The notes under the pieces are model-generated. The model had not been told where the DNA came from, ran no database searches, and worked only from the letters and a program-made list of their open reading frames with translations. Below are positions 8,920 through 17,659 of a stretch of 64,000 nt of DNA, one piece after another. The translations under genes and the position numbers were made by a program. The stretch is from Actinoplanes sp. L3-i22 (GTDB taxonomy: Bacteria; Actinomycetota; Actinomycetes; Mycobacteriales; Micromonosporaceae). The first letter of the stretch is position 1. The number at the start of each line of letters is the position of its first letter. The stretch lies in the NCBI RefSeq assembly GCF_019704555.1, contig NZ_AP024745.1:10088501-10152500 (forward strand), read 5' to 3'.

Positions 8920-8962
8920 CATCGGACCTCGGAACATGACGTTCATGGAGGAGGTCCGATGC
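8919..8962 (+). promoter_or_regulatory. hairpin covering the RBS and start codon of the aminotransferase gene
   Basis: The arms 8919-8930 and 8951-8962 are perfectly complementary over 12 bp. A smaller inner stem GAAC/GTTC (8932-8935 with 8941-8944) fills the loop. The left arm begins with the last base of the upstream TAG stop; the right arm includes part of the Shine-Dalgarno GGAGGAGG and the ATG at 8959. A ribosome finishing the upstream gene would open the stem, so it could couple translation of the two genes; it could also be an operator. Confidence 0.6.
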
Positions 8963-10164
8963 GGCAGGCGCAGCGGCTGAAGAGTGTCCGGTACGACATC
9001 CGCGGCCCGGTGCTGAAGCGCGCCCAGGAACTGGAGGCCGCCGGCCACCGGATCCTCAAGCTCAACCTGGGCAACCCGGCGCCGTGGGGCCTGGCCACGC
9101 CCGAGCCGATCGTCGCCGACGTGGTGCAGAACATCGTGGCCGCTCAGGGCTACAGCGACGCGCGCGGCATCTACTCCGCCCGGGTCGCCGTCGCCCAGCA
9201 CTACCAGACCCTCGGCGTGCCGAGCGTCCAGCCGGACGACGTGCTGCTCGGCAACGGGGTCTCCGAGCTGATCGTGATGGTGCTGCAGGCGCTGCTGGAC
9301 ACCGGCGACGAGGTGCTGGTGCCGAGCCCGGACTATCCGCTCTGGACCGGCGCGGTCAACCTGTGCAGCGGCCGGGCGGTGCACTACCGCTGCGACGAGA
9401 GCGCGGACTGGGCCCCGGACCTGGAACACATCGAGTCCCGGATCACCGACCGCACCCGCGCCCTCGTGGTGATCAACCCGAACAACCCGACCGGCGCGGT
9501 CTACTCCAAGGACATCCTGCTCGGCATGATCGAGCTCGCCCGCAAACACGGCCTGCTGATCTTCGCCGACGAAATCTACGACAAGATTGTGTACGACGGA
9601 GCCACGCACCACACGCTCGCCGCCCTCGCGCCGGACGTGCCGGTGGTCAGCATGGGCGGCCTGTCGAAGGTCTACCGGGCCGCCGGCTTCCGCTCCGGCT
9701 GGCTCGCGACCAGCGGTTTCAACAGCCCCGACTCGGACTACCTGGACGGGCTCCAGCTGCTCGCCAACATGCGCGTCTGCCCGAACGTCCCGGCCCAGCA
9801 CGCGATCCAGACCGCACTCGGCGGCTACCAGAGCATCGACGAGCTGACCCGCCCCGGCGGCCGCCTCCTCGAACAGCGCGACCACGCCTGGCGCGCCCTG
9901 GTCGACATCCCCGGCGTCGACTGCGTGAAGCCGGCCGGCGCCCTCTACCTCTTCGCCCGCCTCGACCCGGCCATCCACAAGATTCACGACGACGAACGCC
10001 TGGTCATCGACCTGCTCGAACAGCAGCACCTGCTGATCTCCCACGGCTCCGGCTTCAACCTCGACACCCCGGACCACCTCCGCCTGGTCTTCCTGGCCCC
10101 CACCGACGTCCTCACCGACGCCACCACCCGAATCCGAACCTTCCTCTCCACCTACCACCAGTAG
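8959..10164 (+). CDS. alaA: class I PLP-dependent aminotransferase (AlaA-like alanine transaminase)
   Basis: 401 residues, the size of E. coli AlaA. Recognisable elements are NLGNPAPWG near the N-terminus, the NPNNPTGAVYS loop, DEIYDKIVYDG, and the PLP lysine K237 in GGLSKVYRAAGFRSGW, which is the AlaA-type version of the motif. The expected reaction is glutamate + pyruvate to alanine + 2-oxoglutarate. The start ATG at 8959 has an extended Shine-Dalgarno (GGAGGAGG) and lies within the stem of a hairpin that starts at the stop codon of the preceding gene, 39 bp upstream. Its metabolic link to that secreted protein is unclear. Confidence 0.88.
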   Translation: MRQAQRLKSVRYDIRGPVLKRAQELEAAGHRILKLNLGNPAPWGLATPEPIVADVVQNIVAAQGYSDARGIYSARVAVAQHYQTLGVPSVQPDDVLLGNGVSELIVMVLQALLDTGDEVLVPSPDYPLWTGAVNLCSGRAVHYRCDESADWAPDLEHIESRITDRTRALVVINPNNPTGAVYSKDILLGMIELARKHGLLIFADEIYDKIVYDGATHHTLAALAPDVPVVSMGGLSKVYRAAGFRSGWLATSGFNSPDSDYLDGLQLLANMRVCPNVPAQHAIQTALGGYQSIDELTRPGGRLLEQRDHAWRALVDIPGVDCVKPAGALYLFARLDPAIHKIHDDERLVIDLLEQQHLLISHGSGFNLDTPDHLRLVFLAPTDVLTDATTRIRTFLSTYHQ

Positions 10165-10508
10165 CCCCGCCGGCCGCTCCCCGCCGGCCGCTCCCCACCG
10201 TTCCCGCCCGGCCGCTCCCCGCCGTTCCCGCCCGGCCGCTGCCCGCCAGGTGGCGCCACACCCTGCCCAGACGACCCCGCGCGGCCGCGCCACCCCACAC
10301 CGCGGCCTGCCGTTCCACGGCGATGGCCTGCCAGGCGGCGGGGCTGCCAGGCCATGCCCCGCGTGGCGACCCAGCGCGGGGCATGGCCTGGCCGCGCCTG
10401 GCCCCTCACACCCGCCGCGCCGAGGACGCCTATTCCACAGGCGTGAAGCCCGCACCCGCCGACCGGGCTCGCGCACCACCGCGCCCGGGCAGCTCGCGCG
10501 GGCCGGCT
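10165..10508. repeat. intergenic region with CCG-rich degenerate tandem repeats
   Basis: 344 bp between convergent stop codons. Immediately after the aminotransferase stop, a 14-19 bp unit built on CCGCCGGCCGCTCCC / CCGTTCCCGCCCGGCCGCT is repeated about five times up to about 10250. The rest is GC-rich with several GGCCATGCC-like inverted segments. I see no plausible gene. Confidence 0.55.
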
Positions 10509-11177
10509 TCACCCTGGCTGGGTCAGCTTCGGCCCGGTCAGGTTGTTGTCCCGGACCCAGTTGGTGATCGCGACCCGATTCGGCAGTCCGAGCTTGCTCT
10601 GGATGCCTGCCACATGCCCTTTCACCGTGCTGAGCGAGATGAACAGCGCCGCGGCAATCTCCTGATTGGTCCGCGCCTGGGCGATCTGGCACGCCACCGC
10701 CAGCTCCCGATCGGTCAACCGATGCCGAACCGGCCCAACCGCCGGCCGGCTCGCGGTCAACTGCCGAACGAGCCGAACGGCCACCGACGGCGAAAGCAGC
10801 GTCTCCCCCCGATGCGCTGCCCGGACCCCTTCCAGCAGCAGCTGCGCGCCCGAATCCTTGAGCACGAACCCGAGCGCACCGGCATGCAACGCCCCGTCGA
10901 CATACTCATCCTCGCCGAACGTGGTGACCACCAGCACCCGCATCGGATCCCGGACCCCGGGCCCGGCCAGCGCCCGAGTCACCTCGACGCCGTCCATGAC
11001 GGGCATCCGGATGTCGACCAGGCAGACGTCCGGCCGCAGCCGCCGCGCCATCGCCAGCGCCTCCACCCCGTCCGCGGCCTCGCCGATCACCTCGATGTCC
11101 GGCTCGTTGTCCAGGATCACCCGAAGCCCCCGCCGGATGACCTCCTGGTCATCAGCGATCAGAACCCTGATCGTCAT
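10509..11177 (-). CDS. NarL/LuxR-family response regulator
   Basis: 222 residues. The receiver domain has DD at residues 9-10, the phospho-acceptor D55 in CLVDIRMPVMDG, and the conserved lysine in FVLKDSGAQ. The C-terminal LuxR helix-turn-helix contains LTDRELAVACQIAQARTNQE and STVKGHV. The ATG at 11177 has GGAGGG five bases upstream. It lies downstream of the histidine kinase, separated by 228 bp of tandem repeats. The likely target is the divergent ABC transporter operon. Confidence 0.93.
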   Translation of the reverse strand: MTIRVLIADDQEVIRRGLRVILDNEPDIEVIGEAADGVEALAMARRLRPDVCLVDIRMPVMDGVEVTRALAGPGVRDPMRVLVVTTFGEDEYVDGALHAGALGFVLKDSGAQLLLEGVRAAHRGETLLSPSVAVRLVRQLTASRPAVGPVRHRLTDRELAVACQIAQARTNQEIAAALFISLSTVKGHVAGIQSKLGLPNRVAITNWVRDNNLTGPKLTQPG

Positions 11178-11206
11178 CGGTCCCTCCACCGCTGTCGCTC
11201 AATAGC

Positions 11207-11408
11207 TCGCCACCGCCAGACCCTCCGCGACGAGCCGACCACCAGGCATCCGCCACCAGCGAGACCTCGGTGACCACCCGTCCGCCCATCCACGACCGGC
11301 GAGACCTCGATGACCGACCGTCCGACCAGCCGCCACCGGCAAAGGCCTCGACGAGCAGCCGTCCGGGCATCCGCCACCAGCGAGACCTCGGTGACCATCT
11401 GTCCGTCA
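11207..11408. repeat. five degenerate tandem copies of a ~40-bp unit between kinase and regulator genes
   Basis: Units begin near 11207, 11247, 11287, 11327 and 11368. The first and last good copies share 32 identical bases (11245-11276 and 11366-11397). The core is GCCACCAGCGAGACCTCGGT. Because 40 is not a multiple of three and all frames are interrupted or shift, it is unlikely to be coding. The array begins essentially at the stop codon of the kinase gene (11406). Confidence 0.7.
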
Positions 11409-12536
11409 GTCGTAGCCGGTCGGCAGAGTCGCGGCGACCAACCATCCCGTGCCGTCGCGTGGACCGGCCTGGAGCGTGCCGCCCAGGGCCTCCACCCGCT
11501 CACGCATGCCGATCAGACCGTATCCCCCGCGGCGGCTCGATCGCCCGCCCGGCGGCCCGTCATCCGCGATCCGCACATGCACGCCGCCGTCGCCGTCCTC
11601 GCTGACCGAGACGGTCACCTCGCGTGCCTGCGGCGCGTGCTGGGCGATGTTCGTCAGCGACTCCTGCACCACCCGGTGCACCGTGCCCGCCACCTCCGGC
11701 GGCCAGGCGCCAACCGCCTCCGGCAGGTCGAGCCGCACCGGCGGCCCATGCCGCTCGAACCGTTGAACCAGCGCACGCACCTGCTCCGGCGCCGGCCGCC
11801 GGGACATCCCGTCGCCGTCGTCACGGAGCAGCCCGACCACTCGCCGGATCGCGTTCAGCGCCTCCGACCCGGCGCTCTCGATCTCCGCCAGTGAACCGTC
11901 CAACTCCTCGGGCCGGGTCCGCGCCAGGATCCGCGCGCTCTCGGCCTGCAGCACCAGGCCGGTCAGGTGATGAGCCGCCATGTCGTGCAGCTCGCGGGCC
12001 AGTTGCAGGCGCTCCTCACTGCGTACCCTCGCCTCGGTCTCTTTCCTGGTGGCATCCGCCAACCGCAGGGCCAGGCCGGTCGCGACCGCGCCGGCGAAGC
12101 CGAACGCGTTCAGCGCGGCCACCACGTTGACCTCGCCGCCCACCGGCTGGCTGGCCAGGAAGACCACCACGACCAGGGTCAGGGCACCGGCGGTGACGGC
12201 GGCGGCTTTCGAATACGCACCCCGGCGCACCACCATCCCGACCAGCACCGCGAGCGCGAGAATGCCGGCCGGACCGGGCTCGCGTGGCAGCCCCGCGAGG
12301 TTAGCGACCAGGACCGCGCCCATCGCCAGCACCAGGCCGAGGGTGGCCGCCGCGACCGGTTTCCGCCGCCGCGCCAGCGCGATCGCGCCCAGGCACAGGC
12401 CCATCGCGGCGCCGAACAGCCAATACCACCCACCCCAGCTGGTCGCGATCGCCGCAGCGGTCAGCACCACCGCGGTCACCACCGCGGCGGCAAGTCCGAG
12501 CTCGGTGAGCCGTCTGCGCATCTCCACAGCGGACAC
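11406..12536 (-). CDS. sensor histidine kinase (HisKA_3 / DesK-NarX type)
   Basis: 376 residues: five or six membrane helices in the first 150 residues without a sizeable extracellular loop, then a HisKA_3 dimerisation domain with the phospho-acceptor histidine in RELHDMAAHHLTG, and an HATPase_c domain with QESLTNIAQHA, ADDGPPGG and GYGLIGMRERVEALGG. Such intramembrane-sensing kinases pair with LuxR-type regulators, and the regulator gene lies just downstream. Start choice is uncertain: GTG 12536 has no clear Shine-Dalgarno and ATG 12521 has GGAG directly adjacent. Confidence 0.92.
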   Translation of the reverse strand: MSAVEMRRRLTELGLAAAVVTAVVLTAAAIATSWGGWYWLFGAAMGLCLGAIALARRRKPVAAATLGLVLAMGAVLVANLAGLPREPGPAGILALAVLVGMVVRRGAYSKAAAVTAGALTLVVVVFLASQPVGGEVNVVAALNAFGFAGAVATGLALRLADATRKETEARVRSEERLQLARELHDMAAHHLTGLVLQAESARILARTRPEELDGSLAEIESAGSEALNAIRRVVGLLRDDGDGMSRRPAPEQVRALVQRFERHGPPVRLDLPEAVGAWPPEVAGTVHRVVQESLTNIAQHAPQAREVTVSVSEDGDGGVHVRIADDGPPGGRSSRRGGYGLIGMRERVEALGGTLQAGPRDGTGWLVAATLPTGYD

Positions 12537-12565
12537 GGTACGTCGGCGCGGAGGCCGCCGTACCG
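12536..12565. promoter_or_regulatory. interrupted palindrome between the two-component system and the ABC genes
   Basis: CGGTAC (12536-12541) and GTACCG (12560-12565) are inverted, with an inner CGGC/GCCG pair (12544-12547, 12554-12557). It sits in the roughly 100-bp divergent region upstream of both operons and is a candidate binding site for the LuxR-type regulator. The left edge touches the longest possible kinase start. Confidence 0.4.
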
Positions 12566-12634
12566 GCCGAAAGTACTGCTCACCCCTTCTTTGGAAGGGT
12601 GTGCGCGGCCTCCCCGATCAGCACGATTATCGGC

Positions 12635-13354
12635 ATGTCCTCCTTGCTCAAGGCCACCGGCCTCACCAAGCGATACGGCAAGCACCTCGCCCTGACCGAC
12701 TGCGACCTCGACGTTCCGGCCGGCCGCGTGACCGGCCTGGTCGGGCCGAACGGCGCCGGCAAGTCCACTCTGCTGCAGCTCGCCTGCGGCCTGATCGAGC
12801 CCACCGCGGGCACGCTGGAGGTGCTCGGCGGCCGGCCCGGCGCGACCGCCGCCCACCTGGCCCGGGTCGGCTTCGTCGCGCAGGACACCCCGGTCTATGC
12901 CTCTCTTACTGTCGAGGAGCACCTGCGCCTCGGCGCCCGCCTCAATCCCCGCTGGGATGCCGGCCTCGCGCGCCGCCGGGTGGAGCGTTCCGGCCTGCGC
13001 CCGGGGCAGAAGGCCGGTCGCCTCTCCGGCGGCCAGCGCGCCCAGCTCGCGCTGACGCTGGCCGTCGCCAAGCGTCCCGAGCTGCTGATCCTCGACGAGC
13101 CGGCGGCCGCGCTCGATCCGCTCGCACGGGACGCGTTCCTGCGTGACCTGCTGGAGTCGGTGGCGGAGCTGGGCGCGTCCGCGGTGCTCTCGTCACACCT
13201 GCTCGGCGATGTCGAGCGGGTCTGTGACCACCTGATCGTCCTGGCCGGTGGCCGGGTCCGGGTGGCCGGCGACGTCGACGCCCTGGTCACCGGGTCGACC
13301 TCGCTCGAGACCCTGGTGCTCGACCACCTGAAGCGGGCGGAGGCGATCCGATGA
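12635..13354 (+). CDS. ABC transporter ATP-binding protein
   Basis: 239 residues. Walker A is GPNGAGKSTLL, the signature is LSGGQRAQLALTLAV, Walker B is LLILDEPAAALDP, followed by the H-loop SSHLL. It belongs to the CcmA/BcrA-like group that works with ABC-2 permeases. ATG 12635 fits the family N-terminus; no Shine-Dalgarno is visible, but GATTAT lies at 12625-12630, so a leaderless mRNA is possible. The stop overlaps the start of the permease gene by four bases. It is divergent from the kinase/regulator pair, a common layout for drug- or envelope-stress-induced exporters. Confidence 0.92.
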   Translation: MSSLLKATGLTKRYGKHLALTDCDLDVPAGRVTGLVGPNGAGKSTLLQLACGLIEPTAGTLEVLGGRPGATAAHLARVGFVAQDTPVYASLTVEEHLRLGARLNPRWDAGLARRRVERSGLRPGQKAGRLSGGQRAQLALTLAVAKRPELLILDEPAAALDPLARDAFLRDLLESVAELGASAVLSSHLLGDVERVCDHLIVLAGGRVRVAGDVDALVTGSTSLETLVLDHLKRAEAIR

Positions 13355-14292
13355 TCTGGCTGAGCTGGCGACAGTTCCGCGCCCAGGCCCTCGTCGCGGC
13401 CGTCGCGCTGATCCTCCTCCTGGGCTATCTGGTGATGCTCGGCCGGCAGATCCGGGACGGCGACTACTCCGGCGCCGAGCTGCGGGAGCATTTCCAGGGC
13501 CGGGTCTATCTGCTGGACGCGGTGCCGCTGCTGACACCCGCGCTGATCGGGCTGTTCTGGGGCGCCCCGCTGGTCGCCCGGGAGTTGGAGACCGGCACGC
13601 ATCGCCTGGCGTGGAACCAGAGCGTCACCCGACGCCGCTGGCTGGCCGTCAAGCTGTTGCTCGTCGGGTTCGCCGCGCTGGTCGCCGGGGCGCTGGTGAG
13701 CGCGTCGCTGACGTGGGCGGCCAGTCCGCTCGATCAGTTCACGGGAGACCGATTTTCCACGATCTTCTTCGGTACGCGGAATCTCGCGCCCGCGGCGTAC
13801 GGGATCTTCGCTCTGGTCCTGGGGGTGGTCGTCGGTCTTCTGATCCGGCGGACGGTTCCTGCCATGGCCCTCACCCTGCTGGTCCTCGTGGTGACACAAA
13901 CCCTGACGCCGAATCTGGTCCGCCCCCACCTGTTGCCTGCCGAGCACATGTCCGCGCCGGTCACCGCCGAGGTGGTGCGGAATCTGAGCTTCCTCGGGCA
14001 GCAGCCGGAGATCTCCGGGCTGAAGGTGCCCGGCGCCTGGGTGATCAGCACGAGCGAGCTACGGACCGCCGACGGCTTGCGGGTCGGGGCGGACGCCTAC
14101 GGCAAGTGCGTGGCGGGCTCGTTCGACAAGGCGGCGGACTGCCTGGGCGCGCTGAACCTGCACGTCGACGTCGACTATCAGCCGACGGGTCGCTATTGGA
14201 CGTTCCAATGGCTGGAGTCCGGCCTCTATCTGGGCCTGGCGCTGCTGCTGGCGGCGCTCGGCCTGTGGCGAATCCGTCGGGCGGCGCACTGA
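13351..14292 (+). CDS. ABC-2 type transporter permease
   Basis: 313 residues with about six membrane helices and an extracellular stretch between the last two. TM2 is followed by GTHRLAWNQSVTRRRWLAVKL, a pattern found in actinobacterial ABC-2 permeases of the GTHRLAWTQSVTR type. It starts in an ATGA overlap with the ATPase gene, indicating translational coupling. It forms the membrane half of an exporter probably controlled by the divergent two-component system. A GC-rich hairpin follows 33 bp after the stop. Confidence 0.88.
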   Translation: MIWLSWRQFRAQALVAAVALILLLGYLVMLGRQIRDGDYSGAELREHFQGRVYLLDAVPLLTPALIGLFWGAPLVARELETGTHRLAWNQSVTRRRWLAVKLLLVGFAALVAGALVSASLTWAASPLDQFTGDRFSTIFFGTRNLAPAAYGIFALVLGVVVGLLIRRTVPAMALTLLVLVVTQTLTPNLVRPHLLPAEHMSAPVTAEVVRNLSFLGQQPEISGLKVPGAWVISTSELRTADGLRVGADAYGKCVAGSFDKAADCLGALNLHVDVDYQPTGRYWTFQWLESGLYLGLALLLAALGLWRIRRAAH

Positions 14293-14324
14293 CCGAAAGA
14301 GCACACCCGGAAACGCGCACTCGA

Positions 14325-14351
14325 GGGCGCGCACGTCAGCAGTGCGCGCCC
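14325..14351 (+). terminator. hairpin downstream of the ABC-2 permease gene
   Basis: GGGCGCGCAC (14325-14334) and GTGCGCGCCC (14342-14351) form a perfect 10-bp stem with a 7-nt loop. There is no T-run, as is common for actinobacterial terminators. It lies 33 bp after the permease stop. Confidence 0.6.
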
Positions 14352-14401
14352 GCAAGACACGCAGGAAAGCAGTTGCCCGGCCCGCGCACGAGGCGCGGAC
14401 C

Positions 14402-14525
14402 GGGCCGGGCCGGGGATCAGGCCGGGCCGGGGATCAGGCCGGGCCGGGGATCAGGCCGGGCCGGGGATCAGGCCGGGCCGGGGATCAGGCCGGGCCGGGG
14501 ATCAGGCCGGGCCGGGGATCAGGCC
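14402..14525. repeat. seven perfect tandem copies of a 17-bp GC-rich repeat
   Basis: The unit GGGCCGGGGATCAGGCC is repeated seven times; the GATC cores start at 14415, 14432, 14449, 14466, 14483, 14500 and 14517. The last copy contains the TGA stop of the minus-strand WxLIP-like gene. Each unit begins and ends with GGCC, so neighbouring units can pair into hairpins. There are no spacers, so it is not a CRISPR array. Confidence 0.9.
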
Positions 14526-15619
14526 TTCTCGGCCGATTCGAGGGAGGAGGAGTCGTGGGAATCATCGGACGACGGGGACGGCGCCTGCTCGGCCTTTTCC
14601 TTCAGGGCCTGCTCGACCGCCTCCGCAATGCGGGTCTCCTCGCGGGACTTGCGGCGCCTCTTGTTGCGGCGCAGCAGCCAGATGAGCGCGATCACGGCCG
14701 CGATCAGGACGATCAGCAGCACCGTCAGCGTCCACGGCAACGCCCACACGTGGGTGGTCGCGGAGACCGTGGCGAGGGCTGTCGTGGAGCCGGAGTCGTC
14801 GGTGACCAGCGGGGTCAGCGTGGCGGTCGCGGTGAGCAGGACGGCCGGGGCCACGCCGTGCACCGGCACGGACACCTTCCAGCTCTCGCCGGGCAGCAGC
14901 TCCGGGGGCGCGGCGATCGCGCTCGCGTCGGTGCGCAGCCAGCCGAACGGGCCGGAGATCGACACGGCCTGCTTCGCGGACTCGACCGCGTTGCCGGTGT
15001 TGTGGATCGTGTAGGTGACCGCCGCGTCGCCCTTGGCGAAGGCCGCGCCGGACCAGTCGACCTTGAGGTCCTCGACGGCGAGCGCGGGCACGAGGTCGCC
15101 GCCGACCCGCAGCTTTATCTTGATGCCGAGGCGGCGCTCGACGTTGACCTGCGCGGTCGCGTCGGGCGCGGTCAGCGAGGTGACGATGCCGCCGACGTAG
15201 TCACCGGGCGTCGCGTTGGCCGGGACGGTGACCTTGAACGGCACCTCGACGACCTTGCCGGCCGGGACGGTGACCGCGGCGGTGTCCGCCGTGACCCAGA
15301 CGCCGATGCCCTTCGACTGCTTGTCCCGGGCGAGCAGGTCGAGCTGCCCGGCCGAGGTGGTGAGCCCGTCCGCGGCGTAGACCTCGAGCTTGAGCGGGGT
15401 GGTCCCCTTGTTCGCGACGACCAGGCCGTCCTCCGCCGAGCCGCCCGGGTTCACGGAGTAGCTGAAGCTGGAGCGGTCGTTGCCGTACGTGTTGGAGGCG
15501 GTCCGGACCGCCCAGGTGACGTCGTTGCCCTCGGCCAGGGCGGGAGTGGCGTTGAAGCCGACGACCGCGGACGCGGCTACCAGGAAAGCGGTGGCCCGCC
15601 CGGCGAGACTGAGACGCAT
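14519..15619 (-). CDS. WxLIP/DUF916-like membrane-anchored surface protein
   Basis: 366 residues. Signal peptide to about residue 29; residues 32-160 resemble the peptidoglycan-binding DUF916 half of WxL-interacting proteins (NPGGSAEDGLVVANKG, then VPANATPGDYVGGIV); residues 165-285 form a second beta-rich domain; a membrane helix lies at about 295-316, followed by basic RRNKRRRK and an acidic-serine cytoplasmic tail. In Firmicutes such proteins hold WxL-domain proteins at the wall. It lies 79 bp downstream of a phosphatase carrying a WxL-like domain, so it is a plausible anchor for it. Start ATG 15619 has GAGGA seven bases upstream; its stop lies in the 17-bp repeat array. Confidence 0.7.
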   Translation of the reverse strand: MRLSLAGRATAFLVAASAVVGFNATPALAEGNDVTWAVRTASNTYGNDRSSFSYSVNPGGSAEDGLVVANKGTTPLKLEVYAADGLTTSAGQLDLLARDKQSKGIGVWVTADTAAVTVPAGKVVEVPFKVTVPANATPGDYVGGIVTSLTAPDATAQVNVERRLGIKIKLRVGGDLVPALAVEDLKVDWSGAAFAKGDAAVTYTIHNTGNAVESAKQAVSISGPFGWLRTDASAIAAPPELLPGESWKVSVPVHGVAPAVLLTATATLTPLVTDDSGSTTALATVSATTHVWALPWTLTVLLIVLIAAVIALIWLLRRNKRRRKSREETRIAEAVEQALKEKAEQAPSPSSDDSHDSSSLESAEKA

Positions 15620-15647
15620 GTCAAATTCCTCGAGGGGGTACGGCGGA

Positions 15648-15677
15648 GCGGGCACCGCTTCGAAAAGCGGCGCCCGC
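15648..15677 (-). promoter_or_regulatory. intercistronic hairpin between phosphatase and WxLIP-like genes
   Basis: Arms 15648-15660 and 15665-15677 pair over 13 positions with one mismatch around a CGAA-type tetraloop. It lies 20 bp after the phosphatase stop and 28 bp before the next start, without a T-run. It could partly terminate transcription or protect mRNA ends, giving different amounts of the two proteins. Confidence 0.55.
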
Positions 15678-15697
15678 CCCAACTTCCGGTCGAACGA

Positions 15698-17659
15698 TCA
15701 GCTGCTCAGCGCGGTGATCGTCAGGGTGGTGCGGTAGTTGCCCTTGTCGACGCTGTCCGGGACCTTGAAGTTCAGGGACGCCCCGAGCGTCGCCGAGCCA
15801 CGGAGGTGGCCCTGCGCGGCCGAACCCAGCACGCTGGACTCGGCGAGACCCTTGCCGTTGTCGACACCGTTCGCGACAGCGGGGCCGGGGTTCGCGCCGG
15901 CACCGGAGGACACCAGGTACGGCGTCCAGCCCAGAGCCGAGCCGGCGATGGTCTTGTCGGCGTCCTTGAAGTCGCCCACGTTGGCCGAGATCGACCACGG
16001 GGAGAGGGTGCGCCGGCTGTCCGTCACCTTGATCGGGTTGAGCTTGCCGTCCGCGGAGAGGTTGTACGCCGCGTCCTCGGTGGCGGTGCCCAGGTCGACG
16101 AGGCCGTTCTGACCGTCGATCGTCCAGCCGAACTCGCCCGGCGCCAGCGTCGGGACGTTCACCTGGATGTCCTGGTTGTCACCGTGGTACGGGTGCACCG
16201 TCACCTTGTCGACGACCGTGCCCACGGCCTTGTCCGAGCCGTTGGTGCACGAGCTGCCCAGCTCCACCGCGGCGTTCGGGGCGGCGCAGGTGCCGCTCCG
16301 GACGTCCGCGACGACCAGCTTGTCGTTGCGGACCTGGACCTTGACGTACGACCGCACGTGCTCCTGGTTCTGCACGGAGTTGTACCAGTAGTTCTCCGGC
16401 TTCAGCGGGTCGGCGCCGTTGCCCGCGCCGCTGGTGCCGCTGGAGTCCGGAGCGGTGATGTCGTAGTACTTGGAACCCGAGGCCGAGTTCGCGGTCACGT
16501 ACAGCACACCGCCGGGGCCGGCGAACACGTCGGCCTGGCCGGGCTGCTCGGTCGGGTCGGCCTTCTGGCCGTTCTTGATCAGGTAGCTGCGGGTGTACAC
16601 ATGGTCGTGGCCCTGCAGAACCAGGTCGACACCGAGCTTCGAGAAGGTCGTCGGGAAGTCCACCCGGCGAACCTTGTTGTCCGCGTCCTTGGCGTGCGCC
16701 GCGGCCGAGTAGATCGAGTGGTGGTAGACCAGCACGGTCCACTTCGCGTCGCCGCCGTGCTTGTTGACGACGTCGGTCACGTACGCGACGTGCGCCGCGT
16801 CGCCGCCACCCTTGGTGCTGTCGTAGGAGTTGCTGTTCAGGTCGATGAACAGCGTGTCCTTGTAGATGTACCAGTAGTCGCCGCCGGACGTGGTGGCGCC
16901 GGAGCTGTCGGCGTAGTAGGCCGCCGACCGGTCGGTGTTCGGGGTGTACAGGTGCTGCTCGTACGCCTTGCCACCGACGTCGTGGTTACCGATGGTCGCG
17001 GCCCACGGGTACTGACGCAGCTTGTCGGACGCCAGGAAGGCGTTCCACTGCGACTCCGTGTTCGCGGTCTCGACCTGGTCGCCACCGGAGACCAGCAGCT
17101 CGGCGTTGGGGTTCGCGGTGGTCGACACGGCCAGCGTGTCCTCCCAGCCGGCCTGGTCCTTCGCCACGTTGCCGGAGGCCCCGATCTGCGGGTCGCCGTA
17201 GAACAGGAAGTCGTAGTCGCCCTCGAAGTTCTGCGTCTTGAACTCGTACGTCGACGACCAGGCACCGACGGCGCCCACCCGGTACGTGTACGCGGTGTTC
17301 TCCTGCAGACCCGACACGGTCGCGTGCCGGTTGTACCCACCGCTGGTGGCGATGTTGGCCGCACCGGCCGCGGCGAAGGTCACGGCGTTCGCCGGGAAAT
17401 CGCCGTTGACCAGGGAGGCGGTCGGGGCGACCTGGACCTGCTGCGCGGTGTCCACGCTGGAGTACCAGGTCACGATGCGCTGCGCCTCGTTGGCGCCCAC
17501 ACCGAGGATGATCGCGGAGACGGAGCTGTCCGCCGCGACCGCAGGGGTGACAAGACCGCTGCCGAGGGCGACGGCCATGCCGAGGAAGACCGCGGTGGCC
17601 CCTGCGGCCACGCGGTTCCGAGCAAGCCCGGAAGCCTGCTTCGAGTGATTGGTTCTCAT
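15698..17659 (-). CDS. secreted purple-acid-type metallophosphatase with WxL-like C-terminal domain
   Basis: 653 residues. Signal peptide to about residue 43; an FN3-like N-terminal domain (about 45-142) as in purple acid phosphatases; a metallophosphoesterase domain with all metal-binding motifs: GDPQ (155-158), GGDQ (192-195), GNHD (224-227), HH (313-314) and GHDHVYTR (350-357). Residues 490-653 carry VTDSRRTLSPWSISANVGDF and LGWTP, matching the C-terminus of the PstS-like protein at 7306-8919. It probably releases phosphate from organic esters at the cell surface. The promoter region has PHO-box-like repeats, and the WxLIP-like gene follows in the same direction. Confidence 0.85.
   Translation of the reverse strand: MRTNHSKQASGLARNRVAAGATAVFLGMAVALGSGLVTPAVAADSSVSAIILGVGANEAQRIVTWYSSVDTAQQVQVAPTASLVNGDFPANAVTFAAAGAANIATSGGYNRHATVSGLQENTAYTYRVGAVGAWSSTYEFKTQNFEGDYDFLFYGDPQIGASGNVAKDQAGWEDTLAVSTTANPNAELLVSGGDQVETANTESQWNAFLASDKLRQYPWAATIGNHDVGGKAYEQHLYTPNTDRSAAYYADSSGATTSGGDYWYIYKDTLFIDLNSNSYDSTKGGGDAAHVAYVTDVVNKHGGDAKWTVLVYHHSIYSAAAHAKDADNKVRRVDFPTTFSKLGVDLVLQGHDHVYTRSYLIKNGQKADPTEQPGQADVFAGPGGVLYVTANSASGSKYYDITAPDSSGTSGAGNGADPLKPENYWYNSVQNQEHVRSYVKVQVRNDKLVVADVRSGTCAAPNAAVELGSSCTNGSDKAVGTVVDKVTVHPYHGDNQDIQVNVPTLAPGEFGWTIDGQNGLVDLGTATEDAAYNLSADGKLNPIKVTDSRRTLSPWSISANVGDFKDADKTIAGSALGWTPYLVSSGAGANPGPAVANGVDNGKGLAESSVLGSAAQGHLRGSATLGASLNFKVPDSVDKGNYRTTLTITALSS

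Noticed and set aside
7663..10692. A minus-strand open frame of about 1,000 codons opposite the PstS-like and aminotransferase genes
   Set aside because: Same kind of antisense artefact; the plus-strand genes have signal peptide, RBS and recognisable active-site motifs.
14402..14525. CRISPR array
   Set aside because: The repeats are directly adjacent with no unique spacers and no cas genes are present.
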